Source of the DNA: an uncultured Collinsella sp.
GTDB lineage: Bacteria; Actinomycetota; Coriobacteriia; Coriobacteriales; Coriobacteriaceae
Reading direction: 5' to 3'
Assembly (NCBI GenBank): GCA_902493535.1
Contig: CABUQG010000013.1
Coordinates: forward strand, 1 to 51,367
DNA length: 51,367 nt
Shown here: in pieces, positions 1-8,217 of the stretch
How the letters are laid out: every line of letters begins with the position of its first letter
Numbering within the stretch: the first letter of the stretch is position 1
Position numbers and translations under genes: made by a program
The notes under the pieces: generated by a model
The model's database searches: none
The model's input: only the letters and a program-made list of their open reading frames with translations
What the model was told of the DNA's origin: nothing

Positions 1-58
1 ACCGCAGGAAGCTTGGATACGCCTAGGCGCGGTCCAAGAAATCGTCCGCACCCCCATC

Positions 59-81
59 CAGGAACTATTCCACCGCAACTT
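59..81. repeat. Half-copy of a palindromic intergenic repeat
   Basis: The 22 nt at 59-80 are identical to the right arm (4197-4218) of the perfect palindrome at 4152-4218. Only this arm is seen here; a left arm is not visible in bases 1-58. Bases 1-58 hold no gene that I can support. The identity of the two copies indicates a dispersed repeat family. Confidence 0.7.
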
Positions 82-132
82 CGTTTTTGATGCCCCGCCC
101 GGAAACTGCGCCCCAGTTTTGCCTTTCAAGGT

Positions 133-300
133 GGGACGCAGTTTCCCATAGGGCCTCGACTGGGAAAGCGCGTCCCGTTTCGAGCGGGGATTCCGGGATG
201 CATTTTCCGTAAGAGGCCTGTTTGGGAAACCATATCCCGTTTCGAGCCGGAATTCTGGGATGTAGTTTCCCCGAGAGGCCTCATCGGGAAACTATGGCCC
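133..300. repeat. 62-bp tandem repeat, about 2.7 copies, each forming a hairpin
   Basis: Units begin at 133, 195 and 257, an exact 62-bp period. Each unit holds a GTTTCCC-like arm, a loop containing a conserved AGGCCT, and a GGGAAAC-like arm. In the third unit the arms TAGTTTCCC and GGGAAACTA are perfectly complementary (about 262-293). Units 1 and 2 also share a CCCGTTTCGAGC stretch after the hairpin. No protein is supported here; short reading frames through it are by-products of the repeat. It lies just upstream of the feoB promoter. Confidence 0.75.
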
Positions 301-339
301 TGAACTCTCCTGCCTGTCCCCATTGCGCCAATTTGCTGA

Positions 340-369
340 TTGAACATCGTTGCATGTTCGCGCTATCAT
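340..369 (+). promoter_or_regulatory. Candidate feoB promoter
   Basis: TTGAAC at 340-345 and TATCAT at 364-369 are separated by 18 bp, a plausible sigma-70 type promoter. An inverted repeat, GAACAT-N6-ATGTTC, occupies 342-359 and overlaps the -35 and spacer, so a repressor could bind there. Confidence 0.5.
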
Positions 370-380
370 GCATGGTTAAA

Positions 381-419
381 TTGGTTAGCCGTGGCAAACG
401 GTTAGCCAAGGTAAACTAA
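381..419. promoter_or_regulatory. Candidate iron-responsive (DtxR-like) operator
   Basis: Just downstream of the promoter, TTGGTTAGCC (381-390) and GGTTAGCCAA (401-410) form an imperfect inverted repeat matching at 8 of 10 positions and sharing a direct GGTTAGCC. The TTAGCC core resembles DtxR/IdeR boxes, which would suit an iron uptake gene. The regulator is not in the window, so the assignment is inference from motif and neighbour. Confidence 0.4.
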
Positions 420-457
420 ATGCAACGCCCTGTGGGCGCTGGGGGAGGAACACGGAC

Positions 458-2818
458 GTGAAGCTCGATACGCTCGAGATTGGAAAGGACGCCGTTGTCG
501 CATCGGTGGCATCGGACGACCAGGCACTCCGACAACATATTTTGGACATGGGCCTAACGCCGGGCACCGAAGTCACCATGATGAAGTACGCCCCCATGGG
601 CGACCCGCTCGAGATTCGCCTGCGTGGCTACGAGTTGACGCTGCGCAAGGACGATGCCGCGCGGATTGAGCTCGTGGGTGTTCACGACACCGATACGGGT
701 CCGCGCGCTAACGCCGCAATCGGCACGACGGAGCACCCGGCGCTCGGCGAGGGGACGTATTCGCCCCGTGCGGCAAAAACGGCCGTGCCCGAGGGCGCGC
801 CTCTGCATTTTGCCCTCGCCGGCAACCAAAACTGCGGTAAGACCACGCTGTTCAACCAGCTGACGGGCTCCAACCAGCACGTCGGCAACTTTCCCGGCGT
901 GACGGTCGACCGCAAAGATGGCACCATCCGCAACCATCCCGAGGCGAGTGTTACCGACCTGCCAGGCATTTACTCCCTGTCGCCGTACACGGGCGAAGAG
1001 ATCGTAAGCCGCCAGTTTATCCTGGATGAGCATCCCGACGCCATCATCGATATCATCGACGCCACCAACATCGAGCGTAACCTGTACCTAACGCTGCAGC
1101 TTATGGAGCTCGATCGCCCCATGGTCATCGCGCTCAACATGATGGACGAGGTGACGACCAACGGCGGCGCCATTGACGTCAACCTGCTCGAGAGTTTGTT
1201 GGGCGTGCCGGTTGTCCCCATTAGCGCTGCCCGCAACGAGGGTATCGGCGAGCTGGTGGATCATGCCTTGCACGTCGCGCGGTTCCGCGAACGTCCCGGC
1301 CGCTTGGACTTTTGCGCACCCGATGGTCCGGACGGCGGCGCGCTGCATCGCTGCATCCACGGCATCGCCAACCTTATCGAGGACCATGCCGCGACGGCGC
1401 ACATTCCCGTGCGTTTCGCGGCGACCAAGCTGGTTGAGGGCGACGAGCTGGTAACCGAGGCGCTTCACCTGGACCGTAACGAGCTTGATGCCATCGAGCA
1501 CATCATTACCCAGATGGAGGGCGAGGCCGGCACCGATCGCCTGTCCGCGCTGGCCGATATGCGCTTTAGCTTCATCGGCGACGTGTGTGGGCGCTGCGTC
1601 GTCAAGCCGCACGAGAGCCGCGAGCACGTGCGCTCCGTCAAGATCGACCGTATCCTGACAGGTCGCTACACGGCCATCCCGGCGTTCCTGGTGATCATGG
1701 GTCTCGTTTTTTGGCTGACGTTTGGCGTGATCGGCGCGGCGTTGCAGGGACTCATGGAGGACGGCATCGCTGCCATCATCGCCTCGGCCGATGCGGGCCT
1801 CAAGGCGTTCGGCACCAACGACGTGGTGCGCTCGCTGGCTGTCGACGGCGTGCTTACGGGTGTGGGCAGCGTGCTGACCTTCCTGCCGATTATCGTCGTG
1901 CTCTTCTTGTTCCTCTCCATTTTGGAAGACTCCGGCTACATGGCGCGCGTTGCCTTTGTCATGGATAAGGTACTTCGTCGCTTTGGCCTGTCGGGCCGCA
2001 GCTTTGTGCCCATGCTCGTCGGTTTTGGCTGCACCGTGCCGGCTATCATGTCGACCCGTACGCTCCCATCCGAGCACGACCGCAAGATGACGGTCATGCT
2101 CACGCCGTTCATGAGCTGCTCGGCCAAGTTGCCGGTCTACGGCCTGCTGTGCGGGGCGTTTTTCCCGCAGGCGACGGTCCCCGCCATGGTCTCGCTCTAT
2201 TTGATTGGCATTGCGGTCGGTTGCATCGCGGCTTTGGTGCTCAACCGCACGGCATTTAAGGGCGACCCGGTGCCGTTTATCATGGAGCTTCCCAATTACC
2301 GTCTGCCGAGCGTCAAGACGACAGTGATGCTGGCATGGGATAAAGCCAAGGATTTTATTACCAAGGCCTTTACCATTATCTTTGCCGCTACCGTGGTCAT
2401 CTGGTTCCTTCAGACGTTCGATATCCGCTTTAATGTGGTCGCCGGTCAGTCGCAGAGTCTGCTTGCGGGTCTCGGCAGCATCATCGCGCCGGCGCTGACG
2501 CCTCTTGGGTTTGGCGACTGGCGTGCATCCACGGCGCTCGTCACCGGACTTATCGCCAAGGAGAGTGTCATCTCGACCCTCACGGTACTTTTGGGCGCGA
2601 CCTCGCCCGCGGCACTGTCGACCATGTTTTCGCCGTTTACTGCCTATGTGTTCCTGGTCTTTACGTTGCTGTACCCGCCGTGCGTGGCTGCGATCGGCGC
2701 CGTCAAGAGCGAGCTGGGCGCGCGCTACGCCGTTGCCGTATTCGCGTTTCAGGTGACGGTCGCCTGGATCGTAGCGTTTGTCGTGCATTCGGCGGGCATA
2801 TTGCTGGGGTTGGCTTAG
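458..2818 (+). CDS. feoB: Ferrous iron transporter, FeoA-FeoB fusion
   Basis: Fe(II) uptake protein of the cytoplasmic membrane, 786 aa. Residues 1-73 form a FeoA (SH3-like) domain and the rest is FeoB, so the two usually separate proteins are fused. The G-protein domain shows G1 GNQNCGKTT (122-130), G2 around GVTVD (147-151), G3 DLPG (167-170) and G4 NMMD (227-230). Hydrophobic Gate-type membrane segments fill about 400-786, ending shortly after the last helix. The GTG start at 458 follows GGGGAGGAA at 442-450. FeoB of most bacteria is 700-830 aa, so the protein is complete. No FeoC is seen. The upstream DtxR-like inverted repeat suggests repression by iron. Confidence 0.96.
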   Translation: MKLDTLEIGKDAVVASVASDDQALRQHILDMGLTPGTEVTMMKYAPMGDPLEIRLRGYELTLRKDDAARIELVGVHDTDTGPRANAAIGTTEHPALGEGTYSPRAAKTAVPEGAPLHFALAGNQNCGKTTLFNQLTGSNQHVGNFPGVTVDRKDGTIRNHPEASVTDLPGIYSLSPYTGEEIVSRQFILDEHPDAIIDIIDATNIERNLYLTLQLMELDRPMVIALNMMDEVTTNGGAIDVNLLESLLGVPVVPISAARNEGIGELVDHALHVARFRERPGRLDFCAPDGPDGGALHRCIHGIANLIEDHAATAHIPVRFAATKLVEGDELVTEALHLDRNELDAIEHIITQMEGEAGTDRLSALADMRFSFIGDVCGRCVVKPHESREHVRSVKIDRILTGRYTAIPAFLVIMGLVFWLTFGVIGAALQGLMEDGIAAIIASADAGLKAFGTNDVVRSLAVDGVLTGVGSVLTFLPIIVVLFLFLSILEDSGYMARVAFVMDKVLRRFGLSGRSFVPMLVGFGCTVPAIMSTRTLPSEHDRKMTVMLTPFMSCSAKLPVYGLLCGAFFPQATVPAMVSLYLIGIAVGCIAALVLNRTAFKGDPVPFIMELPNYRLPSVKTTVMLAWDKAKDFITKAFTIIFAATVVIWFLQTFDIRFNVVAGQSQSLLAGLGSIIAPALTPLGFGDWRASTALVTGLIAKESVISTLTVLLGATSPAALSTMFSPFTAYVFLVFTLLYPPCVAAIGAVKSELGARYAVAVFAFQVTVAWIVAFVVHSAGILLGLA

Positions 2819-2860
2819 TTATTTATTGACGGTGCAACCTCTGTGTATCGAATTGTTTTC

Positions 2861-2893
2861 GGCCCCGCATCTGTTGCTGACGGATGCGGGGCC
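2861..2893 (+). terminator. Hairpin after feoB
   Basis: GGCCCCGCATC (2861-2871) pairs perfectly with GATGCGGGGCC (2883-2893) around an 11-nt loop. No U-tract follows, so termination is likely but may be imperfect. Confidence 0.6.
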
Positions 2894-2900
2894 GTTGCTA

Positions 2901-2906
2901 TATAAT
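2901..2906 (+). promoter_or_regulatory. Candidate -10 element for the MFS gene
   Basis: A consensus TATAAT lies 34 bp before the MFS start. The -35 would fall inside the preceding hairpin and is weak (for example CTGACG at 2877-2882, 18 bp spacing). Confidence 0.45.
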
Positions 2907-2939
2907 CGCCTCCGCTCAAAATGATTGGAGACGTTATAT

Positions 2940-4136
2940 ATGAGTCGGGCAAGGCAAGACGGCATCACGCTCAGGCAGTGGCTCCCGCTCGTCGGGCTCA
3001 CCTGCTGTGCGTTCGTGTTCAACACGTCGGAGTTTATGCCCATCGGCCTTTTGACTGATATCGCCGCGTCGTTCTCGCTCACCGAGGCCCAGGCGGGCAT
3101 CATGATCTCGGTCTATGCCTGGGGCGTCATGCTGCTGTCGTTGCCGCTCATGGTGTTTGCCTCGCGCTTTGAGTTCAAGCGGATGCTGCTGGGCGTGCTG
3201 GCCGTGTTTTCGTTGGGCCAGTTTCTGTCCGCTGTGGCGCCGACTTATCCCATCCTGGTCTGCGCGCGCCTGGTGGTCGCTTGCGCGCACGCCGTGTTCT
3301 GGTCGGTCGCTTCGATCATGGCGTCGCGCCTGGTTGACACGCGCCATGGGGCGCTCGCCATCAGCATGATCGCCACGGGCTCTTCCATCGCACAGATCTT
3401 CGGCCTGCCGCTCGGCCGTGCCATTGGCCTGGCCGTGGGCTGGCGTATGACGTTTGCTGTGGTCGGAGCGCTGTCTGCTGTCGCGGTCGTCTACCAGGCC
3501 ACGGTGTTTCCTGCCATGCCAGCGGGCGAGCGTTTTACGCTCAAGCAGCTGCCGGAGCTGCTCAAGAACCCGTTTCTGATTGCGCTTTATGCGGTCACGG
3601 TATTCATGGCAACTGGCTATTACGCGGGCTATAGCTATATCGAGCCTTTTCTGGCTCAGGTCGCGCATGTCGACGCAAGCGCTATCACCATGACGCTGAC
3701 GGCGTTCGGCTGCTCTGGTCTGCTCGGAAGCTGGCTGTTCGGCCGGCTGTTCGATGGGCACCGGTTCCCGTTTCTCGCGATTACGCTCTCCGGCGTGCCG
3801 GTGGCCCTGCTGCTCATGGGCCCGGCCGCATCGTCGCTCGCTGCGGTTCTCGCTGTTTGCGCGCTGTGGGGCTGCTGCGCCACGGCCTTTAACGTGGCGT
3901 TTCAGGCCGAGCTCATCAAGCACACGCCGGCGGACTCGTCGGCCGTCGCCATGTCGATCTTCTCGGGCCTGTTCAATCTGGGCATTGGCACGGGTACCGC
4001 GATCGGCGGAGCCGTGGTTTCGGGCCCAGGTATTGCCTGGATCGGCTTCGTGGGTGGCGCAATCGCCGCCGTGGGCGTCATCCTCGCCATCACGGTAATG
4101 TTCCCGGCCATACGCCGCGCAAAGCCCGTTGCCTAA
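2940..4136 (+). CDS. MFS efflux transporter, SotB/AraJ-like
   Basis: A 398-aa integral membrane protein with about 12 hydrophobic segments, typical of drug:H+ antiporter family 1. The N-terminal NTSEFMPIGLL followed by a long helix resembles sugar efflux transporters of the SotB/YdhP/AraJ group; substrate cannot be read from sequence. I chose ATG 2940 because TTGGAG at 2925-2930 gives a well-spaced ribosome site; a TTG at 2925 in frame overlaps that site and would add five residues. The gene has its own TATAAT and is followed by a large palindrome, so it is probably monocistronic. Confidence 0.85.
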   Translation: MSRARQDGITLRQWLPLVGLTCCAFVFNTSEFMPIGLLTDIAASFSLTEAQAGIMISVYAWGVMLLSLPLMVFASRFEFKRMLLGVLAVFSLGQFLSAVAPTYPILVCARLVVACAHAVFWSVASIMASRLVDTRHGALAISMIATGSSIAQIFGLPLGRAIGLAVGWRMTFAVVGALSAVAVVYQATVFPAMPAGERFTLKQLPELLKNPFLIALYAVTVFMATGYYAGYSYIEPFLAQVAHVDASAITMTLTAFGCSGLLGSWLFGRLFDGHRFPFLAITLSGVPVALLLMGPAASSLAAVLAVCALWGCCATAFNVAFQAELIKHTPADSSAVAMSIFSGLFNLGIGTGTAIGGAVVSGPGIAWIGFVGGAIAAVGVILAITVMFPAIRRAKPVA

Positions 4137-4151
4137 TCACGTCCCCTCATC

Positions 4152-4218
4152 AGTTGCGGTGGAATAGTTCCTGTTTAAGGCCTCTGAAGGCCCAAGCAGG
4201 AACTATTCCACCGCAACT
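4152..4218. repeat. Perfect 22-bp palindromic repeat, possible bidirectional terminator
   Basis: Arms 4152-4173 and 4197-4218 are perfectly complementary over 22 bp. The 23-nt loop holds a second small hairpin, GGCCT/AGGCC. The right arm is identical to bases 59-80, so this is a dispersed family. It lies 15 bp after the MFS stop and could end that transcript, although only a weak U-rich stretch follows. Confidence 0.75.
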
Positions 4219-4289
4219 TATTTTGGAGAAGAGGATACAAGCCGGGCATACAATGGATGTCGTTGTGTTGAGCTTACCGGGAGGTTGCT

Positions 4290-5666
4290 ATGTGGGCATA
4301 CGAGACGACGTTCTATCAGATCTATCCGCTGGGCTTTTGCGGAGCTCCGCGCGAAAACGCCGCACCCGTTGCCGAGGATGAGCTCGCCCAGGCTGCCAAC
4401 GCCGCGCCCAACCCCGATGCGCCCATCATGAAAATCGCCCAATGGGCCGACTACCTGCAAAAACTCGGTATTGGCGCCGTGCTCATCAACCCGCCGCTCG
4501 AGTCCGATAGCCACGGCTACGATACGCGCAGCCTGCGCCACATCGACCGCCGCCTGGGTGGGGACGCCGACTTTGCCGCCGTATGCGACACACTGCATGC
4601 CCACGGCATCCGCGTGGTACTCGACGCCGTCTTCAACCACGTCGGTCGCGGCTTTTGGGCCTTCCGCGATGTTCAGGAGCGTAAGTGGGACTCGCCCTAC
4701 AAGGACTGGTTCCACATCAGCTTTGATGGCGACTCCTGCTACGGCGACGGCTTTTGGTACGAGGGTTGGGAAGGCCATTTTGAGCTCGTGAAGCTCAACT
4801 TGCAAAACCCTGCCGTGGTCGATTACCTGCTCGAGTCCGTGCGCCGCTGGGCCGAGGTCTTTGGCGTCGACGGCCTGCGTCTGGACGTCGCCTATATGCT
4901 CGACCGCGACTTTATGCGCCGTCTGCATACTTTTACCCGTGAGCTCAAGCCCGACTTTGTGCTGATCGGCGAGACGCTCCACGGCGACTACAACCAGATC
5001 GTCAACGACGAGATGCTCGACTCCTGCACCAACTACGAGTGCTACAAGGGCCTGTACTCCAGCTTTAACTCGGTCAACATGTTCGAGATTGCCCACTCGC
5101 TGCATCGCCAGTTTGGCGGTGACCCGTGGTGCATTTATCGCGGCAAGCATCTGCTGTCGTTTGTCGACAACCACGATGTGCCGCGCCTGGCGAGCATCCT
5201 GACGGACAAGTCCTGCCTACGCCCCGCCTACGGCATGCTCTTTGGTATGCCGGGTATCCCATGCGTCTACTATGGCAGCGAGTGGGGGATTGCCGGCGAA
5301 AAGGGCGGCCCCGATGGCGATTGGGCGCTGCGTCCTGCGCTCGATGAGCCTGCGCCCAACGAGCTGACGGTATTTGTCAAGCGGCTCGCGCACCTGCGCT
5401 CGGCAAACGACGCGGCGGCCCGTGCCCTCAACTACGGTGCCTATCGCAATGTGGTGATCCAGAACAAGCAGCTGCTGTTCGAGCGCGCCTGCGATGACGC
5501 GACGGTGCTCGTGGCGGTCAATGCCGTGAACGAGCCCTATACCTTTGGAGCCGGCGAACTCAACGGCTCATTCGTCGACCTGCTTGCCGACGATGCGCCC
5601 ACGGTCGAGCTGTCGGGCTCACTTGAACTTGCGCCCTATGAGGTGCGTTATCTGCTGAGGGCCTAG
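4290..5666 (+). CDS. GH13 alpha-amylase family glycosidase
   Basis: A 458-aa cytoplasmic enzyme (no signal peptide) of glycoside hydrolase family 13. The four conserved regions are visible: I DAVFNH (112-117), II GLRLDVAY (195-202, nucleophile Asp199), III IGE (general acid Glu228) and IV FVDNHD (291-296, Asp296). The barrel is followed by a short C-terminal beta domain from about residue 380. Length and lack of an N-terminal module suggest action on imported malto-oligosaccharides (maltodextrin glucosidase or cyclomaltodextrinase type); exact specificity is not readable. ATG 4290 follows GGGAGG at 4279-4284. The next gene begins 3 nt after its stop, so the two are co-transcribed and coupled. 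Confidence 0.92.
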   Translation: MWAYETTFYQIYPLGFCGAPRENAAPVAEDELAQAANAAPNPDAPIMKIAQWADYLQKLGIGAVLINPPLESDSHGYDTRSLRHIDRRLGGDADFAAVCDTLHAHGIRVVLDAVFNHVGRGFWAFRDVQERKWDSPYKDWFHISFDGDSCYGDGFWYEGWEGHFELVKLNLQNPAVVDYLLESVRRWAEVFGVDGLRLDVAYMLDRDFMRRLHTFTRELKPDFVLIGETLHGDYNQIVNDEMLDSCTNYECYKGLYSSFNSVNMFEIAHSLHRQFGGDPWCIYRGKHLLSFVDNHDVPRLASILTDKSCLRPAYGMLFGMPGIPCVYYGSEWGIAGEKGGPDGDWALRPALDEPAPNELTVFVKRLAHLRSANDAAARALNYGAYRNVVIQNKQLLFERACDDATVLVAVNAVNEPYTFGAGELNGSFVDLLADDAPTVELSGSLELAPYEVRYLLRA

Positions 5667-5669
5667 CTC

Positions 5670-6233
5670 GTGGCTGCGCCGGACGAGGGCTATCAGCATA
5701 TTGAGCATGGGTTTGAGCCCGTGTTTGACGAGCGCTCGCGCGTTTTGGTGTTGGGGTCGTTTCCCTCGGTGCTCTCGCGTGCCAATGCCTTCTACTATGG
5801 CAATCCGCAGAACCGCTTTTGGCGCGTGATGGCCGCGTGCCTCGGTGCGCCCGTGCCGCCCAACGAGGGCGATCCTTTGGCAAGCGGTGAGCCCGCGACG
5901 CTCGATGCCTCGATTGCCGCCAAGCGCTCCATGCTGCTCAACGACGGCGTGGCCCTGTGGGATGTAATCGAGAGCTGCGACATTAAGGGCTCAAGCGACG
6001 CCAGCATCAAAAACGTCGTTCCGGCGCATGTCGAGCGCATTACCAGCACAGCTCCTATCGAGGTCGTTGTCTGTAACGGCGGCACGGCAGGACGACTCTA
6101 CAAGCGCTACCTGCAAGAACGCACCGGGCTGCCGGCCATCGTTCTGCCGTCGACAAGTCCCGCCAATGCGGCATGGCGCCTGGAACGCCTTATCGAGCGC
6201 TGGCGCGAGGCAGCTGACTGGACCGCTCTCTAA
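5670..6233 (+). CDS. DNA-deoxyinosine glycosylase (UDG superfamily, family 6)
   Basis: A 187-aa base-excision repair enzyme predicted to remove hypoxanthine from DNA. LGSFPS (28-33), a downstream FYYGNPQNRFW segment and LPSTSPANA near the C-terminus match the hypoxanthine-DNA glycosylase group of the uracil-DNA glycosylase superfamily. GTG 5670 lies 3 nt after the glycosidase stop, with GAGG inside that gene's end as ribosome site, so translation is coupled. The functional link to a glycosidase is not obvious. It converges on the next gene, with only 1 nt between stop codons. Confidence 0.85.
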   Translation: MAAPDEGYQHIEHGFEPVFDERSRVLVLGSFPSVLSRANAFYYGNPQNRFWRVMAACLGAPVPPNEGDPLASGEPATLDASIAAKRSMLLNDGVALWDVIESCDIKGSSDASIKNVVPAHVERITSTAPIEVVVCNGGTAGRLYKRYLQERTGLPAIVLPSTSPANAAWRLERLIERWREAADWTAL

Positions 6234-6234
6234 T

Positions 6235-6894
6235 TTAGATACTTGATTGAGCATGGGTGCCGAGGCGTTTCATGATGGCATGCCAGATCGGTGCGGGCAG
6301 CGCGGGCTTGACGCGCACCATGCCGTCGGCATCGACGCTACCGGCATTGCCACCGCCAAGCAGCTGCGCATGCTCAATGGAGCAGCCCATGCGCACGGCG
6401 CCCACAAGCTTATCCATCGCTTCCGAAAATGGCCGACGCAAGAGGCCCATACGCGGGGAGTGGCGAAGTGCTGCGATGCCGCTGCCGGAACAGATGACAA
6501 CGCCGTCGCACCATGGCAGGTCACGTAGAAGACATGCCCGATACAGGCGGTCGAGAACTTCGTCCGCCTGCTTGTTGTTTTTGGACGCGGCCTGGACGAC
6601 GACATAGATGCGTGTCTCTGTGTTTCCAAAGCGATCGAGTATCTCCTCGACAGCGATCATAGCCTCATCATCACATGCATCATCAACAGCGAGCACCATG
6701 CCATCGACTGCGCCGGCATCATCCGCCTCCAAGTCAACCGGGCGGGGGAGCGCGGTGCCGGAAAGCCGGGCATAGGCGGCGATGGCATCCTGCAGGTCCC
6801 AAAGCAAAAACTCAAGATCGGCGCTATTGGGAATGCTGATATACGCAATGGTTTGCAGTGTTTTTGGTACATCGCAGCGCGCGATCGTCTCCAT
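6235..6894 (-). CDS. Hypothetical protein, fold unrecognised
   Basis: A 219-aa soluble protein that I do not recognise. The start is well supported by AAAGGAGG just upstream (about 6900-6907 on this strand). Its middle has alternating hydrophobic strands (IYVVVQA, GVVICSGSG) with a glycine-rich turn. This is vaguely reminiscent of flavodoxin-like or NAD(P)H:FMN reductase folds, but no diagnostic motif is present. No signal peptide or membrane helix is seen. It is transcribed divergently from the aminotransferase gene, sharing a 93-bp intergenic region. Confidence 0.75.
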   Translation of the reverse strand: METIARCDVPKTLQTIAYISIPNSADLEFLLWDLQDAIAAYARLSGTALPRPVDLEADDAGAVDGMVLAVDDACDDEAMIAVEEILDRFGNTETRIYVVVQAASKNNKQADEVLDRLYRACLLRDLPWCDGVVICSGSGIAALRHSPRMGLLRRPFSEAMDKLVGAVRMGCSIEHAQLLGGGNAGSVDADGMVRVKPALPAPIWHAIMKRLGTHAQSSI

Positions 6895-6987
6895 GCCGCC
6901 TCCTTTCCGGTTGGTTTCCGTTTAGGTTACACCGTCTGGCGGCGCCTCGCCGCGCTATCCTAGTGCAACCCTTACGAAAGGAACGCC

Positions 6988-8124
6988 ATGCGCCTGCCCA
7001 TGAATACCTCGCTTGCCACGCTCAAGCCCTCCGGCATCCGCCGAATCAACGCGCTCGCTGCTCAGCATCCGGGATGCATTGCGCTTGCGCTCGACGAGCC
7101 CGATTTTCCCACGCCCGATGTGATTAGCGCCGAGGTGACTGCCGCACTGGACCGCGGTGACACGCACTATCCGCCCAACAACGGTCGCCCCGCCCTGCGT
7201 GAGGCGTTGTCTGCCTACATGGGGGACGCGGGCCTTACGTTTTCGGCCGACGAGGTCATCTTGACCGACGGCGCAACCGAGGCCCTGTCGGCAACATTCA
7301 TGGCTATGCTCAACCCCGGCGACGAGGTCATCATCCCCACGCCGGCCTTTGGCCTGTACGAGAGCATCGTCGTGGCCAACCACGCCAATGCGGTCTATTT
7401 GGATACGGAGCCTGCGCAATTCCAGATTGATGAGGAGGCGCTTCGTGCCTGCGTGACGCCGGCGACCAAGGCCATCGTCATCTGCACGCCCAACAATCCT
7501 ACGGGCTGCATCCTCGACGCGGCGTCGCTCGACGCCGTGGCACACGTGGCGGAGCAGGCGGGCATCTACGTGGTCTGCGACGACGTATATAGCCGCCTGG
7601 TCTACGTGGACGGCTACGAGCGATTTGCCCAGCGCCACCCGGAGCTACGCGAGCAGACGGTGGTCATCGAGAGCTTCTCCAAGCCCTGGGCCATGACCGG
7701 CTGGCGCTTAGGTTGGCTCGCAGCCGCAGCCCCCGTCATCGCCGAGATCGCAAAGGCCCACCAATACTTAGTATCGAGCGCCGTCTCCTTTGAGATGGAC
7801 GCCGCGGCCCGAGCCCTGACCGTCGACCCAACCCCCATGCTCAAAGTCTACCGAGCCCGCCGCGAACGCGTGCTCGCAGCCTTAAACGCTATGGGCCTCG
7901 ACGTCGTAGAACCTGCGGGAGCCTTCTACGCCTTCCCCAGCATCAAACAGTACGGCCTAACAAGCGAGGACTTCTGCATCAAAGCCATCAAAGAGACAAA
8001 CGTAGCCCTAGTCCCGGGAGACTGCTTCGGAACCGAAGGCCACATCCGCTTAAGCTACTGCGTCTCCGACAAAAATCTGGACGAAGGTCTCCACCGCCTG
8101 TCAACCTTCGTTTCAACCTTATAG
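6988..8124 (+). CDS. Class I/II PLP-dependent aminotransferase
   Basis: A 378-aa cytosolic enzyme of fold type I. NNPTG (169-173), the cofactor-binding Asp198 in CDDVYS, the Schiff-base lysine Lys232 in SFSKPWAMTGWR, and a downstream GWRLGW define the aspartate aminotransferase superfamily. The substrate is not certain. ATG 6988 follows AAAGGA closely. Codon use changes inside the gene: by eye about 30 of the last 125 codons end in A, against only a handful of the first 100. The shift runs up to the hairpin element that begins about 50 bp after the stop. Confidence 0.9.
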   Translation: MRLPMNTSLATLKPSGIRRINALAAQHPGCIALALDEPDFPTPDVISAEVTAALDRGDTHYPPNNGRPALREALSAYMGDAGLTFSADEVILTDGATEALSATFMAMLNPGDEVIIPTPAFGLYESIVVANHANAVYLDTEPAQFQIDEEALRACVTPATKAIVICTPNNPTGCILDAASLDAVAHVAEQAGIYVVCDDVYSRLVYVDGYERFAQRHPELREQTVVIESFSKPWAMTGWRLGWLAAAAPVIAEIAKAHQYLVSSAVSFEMDAAARALTVDPTPMLKVYRARRERVLAALNAMGLDVVEPAGAFYAFPSIKQYGLTSEDFCIKAIKETNVALVPGDCFGTEGHIRLSYCVSDKNLDEGLHRLSTFVSTL

Positions 8125-8217
8125 CCCAACGGGACGCAACACATCAGCCCACCGACCCAAGCATTATGAGTGGGGGCGTCAGCCAACGAAAACCCGGTCT
8201 GCCCCAAAGTCACCGCA

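Noticed and set aside
133..300. Small coding genes at the window start
   Set aside because: The open frames follow the 62-bp repeat and have no ribosome sites.
1088..2788. A 566-codon open frame antisense to feoB
   Set aside because: Arg/His-rich composition and lack of start signals show it to be a shadow.
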